A DNA stretch of 27,929 nt from DATBIO01 sp036556965 (GTDB lineage: Bacteria; Acidobacteriota; Vicinamibacteria; Fen-336): contig DATBIO010000059.1 in NCBI GenBank assembly GCA_036556965.1, positions 1-27,929 of the forward strand, given 5' to 3'. Below are positions 8,254-15,927 of the stretch, piece by piece. Both the position numbers and the translations under genes were made by a program. The stretch's first letter is position 1. Each line of letters opens with the position of its first letter. Below the pieces are notes generated by a model. The model was not told where the DNA came from. It searched no databases and saw nothing but the letters and a program-made list of their open reading frames with translations.

Positions 8254-8259
8254 ATTGTA
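8254..8259 (-). promoter_or_regulatory. -10 hexamer TACAAT before the PQQ-fusion gene
   Basis: TACAAT (5/6) lies 28 nt upstream of ATG 8225, in the gap after the preceding CRTAC1 stop. No recognisable -35 is present. The same TACAATG string precedes the 10080 gene. Confidence 0.4.
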
Positions 8260-8274
8260 GTGCCCCTCGCGGAC

Positions 8275-9945
8275 CTATTCCGGCTCGCGCACCACCAGCA
8301 CCTGGTCGGCGGCCACGTCGCCGAGCGTCTGCGTCCGGCCCGACGGCCACCACACGCTCAGCTCCTTGACCACGCGATCGGGCCCCAGGCCGAAGTGGAC
8401 GCGGCGGTCCGAGGCCCCCCCGTAACCCACCGCGGTGTTCACGTGGTTGTGCTGGACGCCGGAGGCGGTGACCACCTTGACGACGGCCCCCATCCCGTCG
8501 CGGTTGCTCCGCGTCCCCACCGTCTTCACGAGCAGCCAGTGGTGGGGCGCGGGGGACACGTTGCGCCAGAGCTCGAGGGGGCCGTCCAGGGCCGTGACCA
8601 CCACGTCCACGCGGCCGTCGTTGTCCACGTCCCCGAAGGCCGCGCCCCGGTGCACGGCCGTGCGCGCGAACTCGGCGCCGGCGGCGGGCGCTCCGTCCCG
8701 GAAGCGCCCGTCCGGGCCGGCCAGGAAGAGGGCGTTGGCCTGGGGCACGCGCGCCCCGAAGGCGCCCTTCGGGTCCATGACGTCCGCGCAGGCCACGAAC
8801 AGGTCCTTGCGCCCGTCGTTGTTGAGGTCGTAGATGCCGTTGCCCCAGCCGGAGCGCGGGGAGGCGAGGGCGGCCAGCCCCGTGCGCGTGGTCACGTCCT
8901 CGAAGGACGCCGCCCCCAGGTTCCGGAAGAGGGGGAAGGTCTCGTTGGCGAGCGCGCTCTGGAAGATGTCGGGGCGGCCGTCGCCGTCCACGTCGCGGGC
9001 GTCCGCGCCCATGCCGGAGACCGCCTCCGCGCGGTCGGTGAAGGCCACGGCGCGCTCGAAGGCCGACTCCTTGAAGGTGCCGTCGCGGTCGTTCATGAAG
9101 AGGAAGGAGGGCACGGCGTCGTTGGACACGAAGACGTCCACCCAGCCGTCGCCGTCGAAGTCCGCCACGCCGAGCCCCATGCCCTTCCCCACGTGCGCGC
9201 GCACGCCGGCGGCGGCGGAGACGTCGGTGAAGGTCCCGTTGCCCTCGTTGCGGAAGAGCGAGTTGGGCAGCCCCTTGTACTGCCTGGGGTGGCAGTAGTC
9301 GGGCGCGGCGGGATCGCCGCACCGCGGCTCGGTGGCGGGATCCCACACGCAGTAGTTTGAGACGAAGAGGTCGAGGTCCCCGTCGCGGTCGTGGTCCAGG
9401 AAGGCCGCCGCCACCGCCCACAGCGTGCCGTGGTCCGGGTCGCGGCGGGCCAGCCCCGCCGCCTCGGTGACGTCGGCGAAGGTGCCGTCGCCGTCGTTGC
9501 GGTAGAGCGTGTTCCGGCGCAGGCCGGCCACGAAGAGGTCGCTGTCCCCGTCGTTGTCGTAGTCCCCCGCCACCACCCCCAGGTCGTACCCGCGGCCGGC
9601 CACCCCCGCCCGCGCGGTCACGTCCGAGAACGCGCCCGTGCCGTCGTTGCGGTAGAGGCGGTTCCAGTGCTCGGGCCCCGTCTTGGCCAGGCCGGCAAGG
9701 GGCGCGCCGTTGACGACGTAGAGGTCGAGCCAGCCGTCGCCGTCGTAGTCGAAGAGCGCCACCCCCGCCACCATGGTCTCCGGCTGGTGCTTGCGCGGCG
9801 TGCGGCCGGAGTGGGTGACGAAGCGCACGCCCCGCTCCGCGGCCACCTCGTCGAAGACCACGGGGTCGAAGGGAAGGGGAGCCGCCGCCCCCGCCGCCAG
9901 CGCGGCCGCGAGCAGGACGAGGGGAGCCCGCGCGGTGGTCGCCAT
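8275..9945 (-). CDS. CRTAC1-family exported protein (FG-GAP/VCBS propeller plus ASPIC/UnbV), copy 1
   Basis: A 556-residue protein: signal peptide (PLVLLAAALAAGAAA), then about seven FG-GAP/VCBS blades with calcium-loop motifs such as DYDGDGWLDLY, DYDNDGDSDLF, DFDGDGWVDVF and DVDNDGRVDVV. It ends in an ASPIC/UnbV domain (SNRDGMGAVVKV, then HFGLG and VWWPSG). Such proteins are secreted or surface beta-propellers of unknown function in Acidobacteriota and Planctomycetota. Between blades is the Cys-bearing insert CGDPAAPDYCHPRQYKGLPN, also typical. The start is ATG 9945, chosen over GTG 9969 because a TTGACG-18-TAGCCT promoter ends 7 nt before it, implying a leaderless message. It is divergent from the second CRTAC1 gene, with the PQQ-fusion gene downstream on the same strand. 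Confidence 0.9.
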   Translation of the reverse strand: MATTARAPLVLLAAALAAGAAAPLPFDPVVFDEVAAERGVRFVTHSGRTPRKHQPETMVAGVALFDYDGDGWLDLYVVNGAPLAGLAKTGPEHWNRLYRNDGTGAFSDVTARAGVAGRGYDLGVVAGDYDNDGDSDLFVAGLRRNTLYRNDGDGTFADVTEAAGLARRDPDHGTLWAVAAAFLDHDRDGDLDLFVSNYCVWDPATEPRCGDPAAPDYCHPRQYKGLPNSLFRNEGNGTFTDVSAAAGVRAHVGKGMGLGVADFDGDGWVDVFVSNDAVPSFLFMNDRDGTFKESAFERAVAFTDRAEAVSGMGADARDVDGDGRPDIFQSALANETFPLFRNLGAASFEDVTTRTGLAALASPRSGWGNGIYDLNNDGRKDLFVACADVMDPKGAFGARVPQANALFLAGPDGRFRDGAPAAGAEFARTAVHRGAAFGDVDNDGRVDVVVTALDGPLELWRNVSPAPHHWLLVKTVGTRSNRDGMGAVVKVVTASGVQHNHVNTAVGYGGASDRRVHFGLGPDRVVKELSVWWPSGRTQTLGDVAADQVLVVREPE

Positions 9946-9952
9946 CCCCGCG

Positions 9953-9982
9953 AGGCTAGCGACGTGCACGCGCCGGCGTCAA
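9953..9982 (-). promoter_or_regulatory. Promoter of CRTAC1 copy 1, leaderless arrangement
   Basis: Minus strand TTGACG (9982-9977, 5/6) is followed by an 18-nt spacer and TAGCCT (9958-9953, 3/6). Seven nt later is ATG 9945, which would coincide with the transcription start. Confidence 0.45.
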
Positions 9983-10025
9983 GGCATCGGCGTCTCCTCG
10001 CGCCGGGCGCGCCGGGGGCCGGCGG

Positions 10026-10031
10026 TACAAT
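10026..10031 (+). promoter_or_regulatory. -10 hexamer TACAAT before CRTAC1 copy 2
   Basis: TACAAT lies 48 nt before ATG 10080. The leader contains GGGGGAGG about 9 nt before the ATG, so this gene would be translated conventionally. No good -35 is present. Confidence 0.4.
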
Positions 10032-10079
10032 GCGCGGCGGTCGGACGGCCGAGGCAAGGGCCGGGGGAGGACGAACACG

Positions 10080-11987
10080 ATGCGCACGCGGTCCGGGCGG
10101 GCGGCGCCGTTCCTGGCCGCGCTCGTGGCCGCCGGCATCGGCGCCCACGCCCTGGCCCAGGGGACGTCGCGGCCGCAGGTCCGCTTCCCGGACCCCGACG
10201 AAGGCGTGGACACCCTCGCCGGGCGTCGCAAGGCGCAGCTCGAGAGCGCCTCCCGCTTCAAGGTCTTCCACGGGTTCCAGCTCGTCGACCGCCTGAAGGA
10301 GAGCGGCATCACCTTCGTCCATCGGGCGGTGGACGACGTGACCAAGCATTACCGGGCCGTCCACTACGACCACGGCACGGGCATCGCCGCCGCCGACGTG
10401 GACGGCGACTCCCTGCCCGACCTGTACTTCGTCAACCAGGTGGGCGGCAGCCAGCTCTGGAAGAACCTCGGCGGGGGGCGGTTCCGCGACGCCACCCTGG
10501 CCGCGGGCGTCGGGCTGCCCGGACGCATCGGCGTCACCGCGTCGTTCGCCGACGTGGACAACGACGGCGACCAGGACCTGTTCGTGACCACCGTCCGCCA
10601 CGGCAACGTGCTCTTCGAGAACGACGGCGCCGGCCGCTTCCAGGACATCAGCCGGCCGGCGGGGGTGGACCTGGTCGCCCACTCCTCGGGCGCGGTCTTC
10701 TTCGACTACGACCGCGACGGGCGGCTCGACCTGTTCGTCTGCAACGTGGGCCGGTACACGAACGACGAGGTGGGGGTGGACGGCCAGTACGGGGGGCTGG
10801 CGGACGCCTTCTCCGGCCACCTGCACCCGGACCGCTACGAGTACCCCGTCCTCTACCGCAACCGGGGCGGCAACCGCTTCGAGGAGGTCAGCGCGGCCCT
10901 GGGCCTGCGCCCGCGGGGCTGGTGCGGAGACGCCAGCGCCGCCGACCTGAGCGGCGACGGCTGGGCCGACCTCTACGTCCTGAACATGCAGGGCGACAAC
11001 CACTACTACGAGAACGCGGCGGGGAAGGCCTTCGTGGAGAAGACGGCCCAGCGCTTCCCCAGGACGCCGTGGGGCAGCATGGGCATCAAGTTCTTCGACT
11101 TCGACAACGACGGCCGCCTGGACCTGTTCGTGACGGACATGCACTCGGACATGAGCGAGAACATCGGCCCCGAGCGCGAGAAGCTCAAGTCGCGGATGCG
11201 GTGGCCGGACGACTACCTCCAGGGGGGCTCGGACAACGTCTTCGGCAACGCCTTCTTCCGCAACCTCGGCGGCGGCCGGTTCGAAGAGGTGTCGGACGCC
11301 GTCGGGGCCGAGAACTACTGGCCCTGGGGGGTCAGCGTGGGGGACCTCAACGCGGACGGGTGGGAGGACGTCTTCATCACCTCGGGCATGGGCTTCCCGT
11401 TCCGCTACGGCGTCAACTCCCTGCTCCTGAACAACCGGGGCGAGACGTTCCTGGACGCGGAGTTCCTCCTCGGTGTCGAGCCGCGCGCGGGCGGACGCAC
11501 GCACACGCCGTGGTTCGACATCGACTGCGCCACGGAGGGGAAGGGCGGACCGCTGTGCCGCGGGCAGACGGGCACCGTCACCGTGGTCTCCCCCCTCTCC
11601 AGCCGGTCCTCGGTGATGTTCGACCTGGACGACGACGGCGACCTCGACATCGTGACCAACGACCTCCACTCCGAGCCCCTGGTGCTGGTGAGCGACCTGG
11701 CGGCCAGGACGCAGGCGCGCTGGCTCAAGGTGGCGCTCGTGGGCACGGCGTCGAACCGCAACGGCCTGGGCGCCATGGTGCGCGTGCGCGCCGGGGGCAA
11801 GGTCTACGCGAAGCCGCACGACGGCAAGTCCGGCTACCTCTCCCAGAGCGTGCTCCCCCTCTACTTCGGGCTCGGGGACGCCGCCCGCGTGGACGAGGTG
11901 ACGGTGGAGTGGCCTTCGGGCCGCCGCCAGGTCCTGGCCGCCGGCCTCCGCACCAACGAAACGCTGCGGATCACCGAGCCGGAATAG
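10080..11987 (+). CDS. CRTAC1-family exported protein (FG-GAP/VCBS plus ASPIC/UnbV), copy 2
   Basis: A 635-residue protein with a signal peptide (FLAALVAAGIGAHALAQ). A roughly 60-residue N-terminal stretch before the propeller (RRKAQLESASRFKVFHGF) is absent from the other two copies. FG-GAP blades follow with calcium loops DVDGDSLPDLY, DVDNDGDQDLF, DYDRDGRLDLF, DFDNDGRLDLF, DLNADGWEDVF and DDDGDLD. The C-terminus is ASPIC/UnbV (SNRNGLGAMVRV, YFGLG, VEWPSG). The ATG at 10080 has a good GGGGGAGG ribosome site. It is followed after 51 nt by the second TPR gene, which has its own -10, so the two are probably co-regulated rather than strictly one operon. Its function is unknown; by family it should act outside the cytoplasm, perhaps binding ligand or carbohydrate. 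Confidence 0.9.
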   Translation: MRTRSGRAAPFLAALVAAGIGAHALAQGTSRPQVRFPDPDEGVDTLAGRRKAQLESASRFKVFHGFQLVDRLKESGITFVHRAVDDVTKHYRAVHYDHGTGIAAADVDGDSLPDLYFVNQVGGSQLWKNLGGGRFRDATLAAGVGLPGRIGVTASFADVDNDGDQDLFVTTVRHGNVLFENDGAGRFQDISRPAGVDLVAHSSGAVFFDYDRDGRLDLFVCNVGRYTNDEVGVDGQYGGLADAFSGHLHPDRYEYPVLYRNRGGNRFEEVSAALGLRPRGWCGDASAADLSGDGWADLYVLNMQGDNHYYENAAGKAFVEKTAQRFPRTPWGSMGIKFFDFDNDGRLDLFVTDMHSDMSENIGPEREKLKSRMRWPDDYLQGGSDNVFGNAFFRNLGGGRFEEVSDAVGAENYWPWGVSVGDLNADGWEDVFITSGMGFPFRYGVNSLLLNNRGETFLDAEFLLGVEPRAGGRTHTPWFDIDCATEGKGGPLCRGQTGTVTVVSPLSSRSSVMFDLDDDGDLDIVTNDLHSEPLVLVSDLAARTQARWLKVALVGTASNRNGLGAMVRVRAGGKVYAKPHDGKSGYLSQSVLPLYFGLGDAARVDEVTVEWPSGRRQVLAAGLRTNETLRITEPE

Positions 11988-12023
11988 CGGTCCACCTCGC
12001 GGCGGCCGTCCGCCGCGCTTCAG

Positions 12024-12029
12024 TAGAAT
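12024..12029 (+). promoter_or_regulatory. -10 hexamer TAGAAT nine nt before the second TPR gene
   Basis: TAGAAT, identical to the hexamer before the paralogous 4080 gene, lies 9 nt before GTG 12039. There is no Shine-Dalgarno, so the start would be leaderless. No recognisable -35 is present. Confidence 0.4.
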
Positions 12030-12038
12030 GGGCTTCCG

Positions 12039-14234
12039 GTGCCCTGGGGTTCCCGCGTCCCGTGCCGCCGCGCGGCCGGCGTGCTGCTGGCCGCGCTCCT
12101 CGCCCGCGCAGGCGCCGCCGGCGCGCCGCCCGCTCCCCCGATGGCGCCGCCCGACACCGCGGGCGGCCGCTTCGACCTGGCCATCGCCGCCGCCGAGGCG
12201 AGCCTCCGGCAGGGCCAGCGCGAGCCGGCGCAGCGGGCCTATCGCCTGGCCCTCTTCGAGGGCTGGCTGTCGCTGGGCGCGCTGGAGAGGCTCGAGGGGC
12301 GGCCGGCCGAGGCGGGGGCCGCCCTCGCGCAAGCGGCCCGGTTCGCCGGCGAGGACGTGGTGTCCCGGCGGTCGCTGGCGGGGGCGTACCTCCTGGCCGG
12401 GGACACGGCGGCGTCCCTGGCCATCCTCACGCCGCTGGCCGCGCAGCACCCGCGCGACGCCGAGACGCGCCGGGTCCAGGCCAAGGCCCTGGCCGCCTCG
12501 GGACGGCTCGATCGCGCGCTGCTCGCCCTCGACGAGGCCAGCGCCCTCGCCGAAGGCGACCCCGAGGTCCAGTTCCTGCTGGCCTCCGAGTACCTCTGGC
12601 TCGGGAAGCCGGAGGCGGCGGAGCGCCTGTTCGCCCGGGTCCTGGCCGCGCGGCCCATCCCGCAGACGCGCGTCCTCATCGGCCGCGCCTACCGCGACGC
12701 GCGCGAATACGAGCGCGCGCGGCGCGAGCTGCGCGCGGCCCTGGCGCAGGACCCGCGCGTCCGCCGCGCGCACTACTACCTGGGCATGGTGGTCCAGGCG
12801 GACGCGCGCACGGGGCCGGAGCGGCTGGAGCAGGCCATCGCCGAGTTCCGCGCGGAGCTCAGGCTCGCGCCCGGCGACGCGGTGGCCGGCGACCAGCTCG
12901 GCGCGGCCTTGCTGGACGCGGGGCGGCCCGCCGAGGCGCTGCCCGTGCTGGAGGCGGCGGCGCGGGAGAAGCCCCGCGCGCGCTACCTCTACCACCTCGG
13001 CCGCGCCCAGCTCGCCCTGGAGCGGACGGCGGAGGCCGTGGTCTCCCTGCGGCGCGCGCTGACCCTGGCCCGGGAGCAGGGCGCGGAAGGCGCGGAGCTG
13101 GAGCGGACGCACTACCAGCTCGGTCTCGCCCTGCGCAAGCAGGGCGCGGCCCGGGAGGCGGCCACGCACCTGGCGGAGGCCGGCCGCATCGCGGCCGCGC
13201 GCGCGGACGGGGACGCGCGGACCGGGCAGGGGCCCGCGGAGGCGCTCGCCGAGCTGTCGGTGGCCGAGCGGCAGGAGCTGCGCCGCCGCCTGACGGGCGC
13301 CCTGCCCCGCGCCTACCTCAACCTGGGCGTCATGGAGGCGCAGGAGGAGCGCTTCGCGGAGGCGGCGGCGCTCTTCGAGCAGGCGGCCGCCCTCGACCCC
13401 GACTTCCCGCAGGTGCAGCGCTCGCTGGGCGTGGCGTACTTCAACGCGAAGCAGTGGGACAAGGCCACGGCGCCCCTGACCCGCGCCCACGCGGCGAGCC
13501 CGGAGGACGCCGCGATGAAGCGGATGCTGGCCCTGGCCTGGCTCAACACGGGCGTGTACGACAGGGCGGCGGACCTCCTCCGGGACGACCCCGCGCTGGG
13601 CAGCGACCCGTCGCTCCAGTTCGCCTACGGGCTGGTGCTGGTGCGCAGCGGCCGGGCGGCCGAGGCCGAGCCCATCTTCTCGCGGCTGGTGGCCGAGAAC
13701 GCGGAGTCCGCGGAGCTGGGCGTGCTGCTGGGCCAGGCCCACGCGCAGCAGGGGGACTACGACGCGGCCGTCGCCTCCCTCCAGCGCGCTCTCCGCCTGA
13801 AGCCGGGCGTGGCCGAGGCCAACGCCACCCTGGGCGTCATCTACCTGAAGCAGGGGCGGCTGCCCGAGGCGGAGGCCGCGCTGCGCGCGGAGACGGGGAG
13901 CCACCCGGGCGACACCCAGTCGCGGCACCATCTGGCCATGGTCCTCGAGATGCAGGGCCGGCCGGAGGAAGCCGTCCCCCTGCTGCGCGACGTGGTGGGG
14001 GCCTCGCCCGACCTGGCCGACGCGCGGTACCTCCTGGGCAAGATCCTGCTCGCGCAGGGAAGCGCGGCCGAGGCGGCCTCCCACCTGGAGGCGGCGGCGC
14101 GCCTGGATCCCGAGGCCGCCAACGTCCACTACCAGCTCGGCCAGGCCTACACCAAGCTCGGGCGCGCCGAGGACGCCCAGCGCCAGTTCGAGCGCTTCCG
14201 CGTCCTCAAGGACCGCGCCCGGGAGACCCCGTGA
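12039..14234 (+). CDS. Exported TPR-repeat protein, long paralogue
   Basis: A 731-residue protein with a short export signal (RAAGVLLAALLARAGAAGA) and about 16-18 TPR-like units, for example RYLYHLGRAQLALERTAEA, EERFAEAAALFEQAAALDP and NVHYQLGQAYTKLGRAEDA. It aligns along its length with the 4080 gene, but has about four additional units near residues 550-695. A less ordered, charged segment near 380-415 separates two TPR arrays. The start is GTG, supported by the TAGAAT hexamer 9 nt upstream. Its stop overlaps the start of the third CRTAC1 gene (GTGA), so the pair is translationally coupled and the two proteins are likely made in fixed ratio and may interact. A role as docking partner of CRTAC1 propellers is inference. 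Confidence 0.87.
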   Translation: MPWGSRVPCRRAAGVLLAALLARAGAAGAPPAPPMAPPDTAGGRFDLAIAAAEASLRQGQREPAQRAYRLALFEGWLSLGALERLEGRPAEAGAALAQAARFAGEDVVSRRSLAGAYLLAGDTAASLAILTPLAAQHPRDAETRRVQAKALAASGRLDRALLALDEASALAEGDPEVQFLLASEYLWLGKPEAAERLFARVLAARPIPQTRVLIGRAYRDAREYERARRELRAALAQDPRVRRAHYYLGMVVQADARTGPERLEQAIAEFRAELRLAPGDAVAGDQLGAALLDAGRPAEALPVLEAAAREKPRARYLYHLGRAQLALERTAEAVVSLRRALTLAREQGAEGAELERTHYQLGLALRKQGAAREAATHLAEAGRIAAARADGDARTGQGPAEALAELSVAERQELRRRLTGALPRAYLNLGVMEAQEERFAEAAALFEQAAALDPDFPQVQRSLGVAYFNAKQWDKATAPLTRAHAASPEDAAMKRMLALAWLNTGVYDRAADLLRDDPALGSDPSLQFAYGLVLVRSGRAAEAEPIFSRLVAENAESAELGVLLGQAHAQQGDYDAAVASLQRALRLKPGVAEANATLGVIYLKQGRLPEAEAALRAETGSHPGDTQSRHHLAMVLEMQGRPEEAVPLLRDVVGASPDLADARYLLGKILLAQGSAAEAASHLEAAARLDPEAANVHYQLGQAYTKLGRAEDAQRQFERFRVLKDRARETP

Positions 14235-15877
14235 AGGCGGCGGCCGGGCTGGCCGCCGTGGCCGCCCTCGCCCTCGCCCCGCCGGCGCCGCTCTTCCGTG
14301 ACGTGACGGCGGAGGCCGGCATCACCTTCCGGCACCACTCCGCGCCGGAGAAGCGCTACATCGTCGAGTCCATGAGCGGCGGCGTGGCCGTCTTCGACTT
14401 CGACAACGACGGCCGGCGCGACGTGTACTTCCTGGACGCCCTGACCGTGGACACCGCCCACGACGCCACGGCGGCGCGCAGCGCGCTCTACCGGAACCTG
14501 GGCGGCTTCCGCTTCGCGGACGCCACCCCGCGGTCGGGGCTGGCCCACCCCGGCTGGGGCATGGGCGTGTGCGTGGCCGACGTGGACGCCGACGGCCGGC
14601 AGGACCTGTACGTGACCGCGCTGGGGAGGAACCGGCTCTACCGCAACAACGGAGACGGCAGCTTCACGGACATCGCCGAGCGCGCGGGGGTGACGGGCGG
14701 CGGCTGGTCCGCGGGCTGCGGCTTCGCGGACTACGACCGCGACGGCGACCTCGACCTGTTCGTCAGCCGCTACGTGAAGATCGACCTCGCGCGCCTGCCC
14801 GAGTTCGGCAAGGAGAAGACCTGCCAGTACCGGGGCATCGCCGTGCAGTGCGGACCGCGCGGCCTGCCCGGCGAGTCGGACTTCCTCTTCCGCAACGAGG
14901 GCAACGGCCGCTTCGCGGAGGTGGGCGCGGCCGCCGGCGTGTCCGACCCCCGCGCCTACTACGGCCTCGGGGTGGCGTGGGTGGACTTCGACGGGGACGG
15001 CTGGCTGGACCTCTACGTGGCCGTGGACTCGGGCCCCAGCCTGCTCTACCTGAACCAGAAGGACGGCACCTTCAAGGAGGCCGCCTTCCCCATGGGGGTG
15101 GCGGTGAGCGACGACGGGGCGGAGCAGGGCGGCATGGGGCTGGCCATCGGCGACTACGACAACAGCGGCCGGCTCGGCATCTACAAGACGAACTTCGCGG
15201 AGGAGTACAACAACCTCTACCGGAACGAGGGCACGCACTTCACGGACATGGCCTTCCGCTCCCGGACGGCGCCCCCCAGCCTGCCCTTCGTGGGGTGGGG
15301 CACCGCCTTCCTCGACTACGACAACGACACCTGGCTCGACATCGTGGCCGTCAACGGCCACGTGTACCCGCAGATGGACCAGGCGAAGCTGGGGGCCTCC
15401 GCCGGCTATCGCCAGCGCAAGCTGCTCTTCCACAACCGGGGGGACGGCACCTTCGACGAGGTGGGGGCCGCCCAGGGCGCCGTCTTCACGGAGGTGCGCG
15501 TGAGCCGGGGCCTGGCGGTGGCGGACCTCGACGACGACGGACGGCTGGACCTGGTGATCAACGACCTCGACGGCAGCCCGCAGGTGCTGCGCAACGAGGC
15601 GGCTCCCGCCGGCAACTGGCTGATCGTGGAGCTGGAGGGCGCCAAGCGCAACCGCAACGCCATCGGGTCGCTGGTGACCGTCCGTGCCGGCGGCACGCGG
15701 CAGCTCCGCGACGTGCGCAGCGGCACGAGCTACCTCTCGCAGTGCGACATGCGCGCCCACTTCGGCCTGGGCACCGCGGCGGAGGCCGAGGTCGAGGTGC
15801 GCTGGCCGGACGGCTCCACCTCCCGCCAGGCGGGGGTGAGGGCGAACCAGGTGCTGCGCCTCAAGCAGCCGCGCTGA
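14231..15877 (+). CDS. CRTAC1-family exported protein (FG-GAP/VCBS plus ASPIC/UnbV), copy 3
   Basis: A 548-residue protein starting at GTG 14231, overlapping the TPR stop by 4 nt. The reading frame stays open far upstream, but the overlap start is preferred because it gives a signal peptide (AAAGLAAVAALALAPPAP) followed at once by the family opening FRDVTAEAGITFRHHS. Propeller blades carry DFDNDGRRDVY, DVDADGRQDLY, DYDRDGDLDLF, DFDGDGWLDLY and DLDDDGRLDLV. One blade (DYDNSGRLGIY) and another (DYDNDTWLDIV) have lost calcium-loop residues. A Cys-containing insert (KTCQYRGIAVQCGPRGLPG) matches the position of the one in copy 1. The ASPIC/UnbV end is KRNRNAIGSLVTVRAGG, HFGLG and VRWPDG. It converges with the ChbG gene 50 nt away. 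Confidence 0.9.
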   Translation: MKAAAGLAAVAALALAPPAPLFRDVTAEAGITFRHHSAPEKRYIVESMSGGVAVFDFDNDGRRDVYFLDALTVDTAHDATAARSALYRNLGGFRFADATPRSGLAHPGWGMGVCVADVDADGRQDLYVTALGRNRLYRNNGDGSFTDIAERAGVTGGGWSAGCGFADYDRDGDLDLFVSRYVKIDLARLPEFGKEKTCQYRGIAVQCGPRGLPGESDFLFRNEGNGRFAEVGAAAGVSDPRAYYGLGVAWVDFDGDGWLDLYVAVDSGPSLLYLNQKDGTFKEAAFPMGVAVSDDGAEQGGMGLAIGDYDNSGRLGIYKTNFAEEYNNLYRNEGTHFTDMAFRSRTAPPSLPFVGWGTAFLDYDNDTWLDIVAVNGHVYPQMDQAKLGASAGYRQRKLLFHNRGDGTFDEVGAAQGAVFTEVRVSRGLAVADLDDDGRLDLVINDLDGSPQVLRNEAAPAGNWLIVELEGAKRNRNAIGSLVTVRAGGTRQLRDVRSGTSYLSQCDMRAHFGLGTAAEAEVEVRWPDGSTSRQAGVRANQVLRLKQPR

Positions 15878-15927
15878 ACGGGACCCCGCCGGGCCCAGGT
15901 CCGCCGCGACGTCGAGGGGCCGGTCCG

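Noticed and set aside
8226..8255. A longer start (ATG 8255) for the PQQ-fusion gene
   Set aside because: A TACAAT -10 overlaps that ATG, while ATG 8225 has GAGGAG upstream and begins the signal peptide.
9618..14129. A 1503-codon antisense frame opposite the TPR and CRTAC1 genes
   Set aside because: Low-complexity composition with no domain, and it lies opposite well-supported genes; a GC-rich shadow.
9773..15877. A single open frame of more than 2000 codons spanning CRTAC1 copy 2, the TPR gene and CRTAC1 copy 3
   Set aside because: Only its last 548 codons read as protein (CRTAC1 copy 3). The rest is Arg/Gly/Pro/Ala-rich out-of-frame translation of two real genes, caused by high GC.
15878..15927. 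Possible terminator between the convergent CRTAC1 copy 3 and ChbG genes
   Set aside because: Only imperfect GGACC/GGTCC pairing with bulges and no T-run; not convincing.
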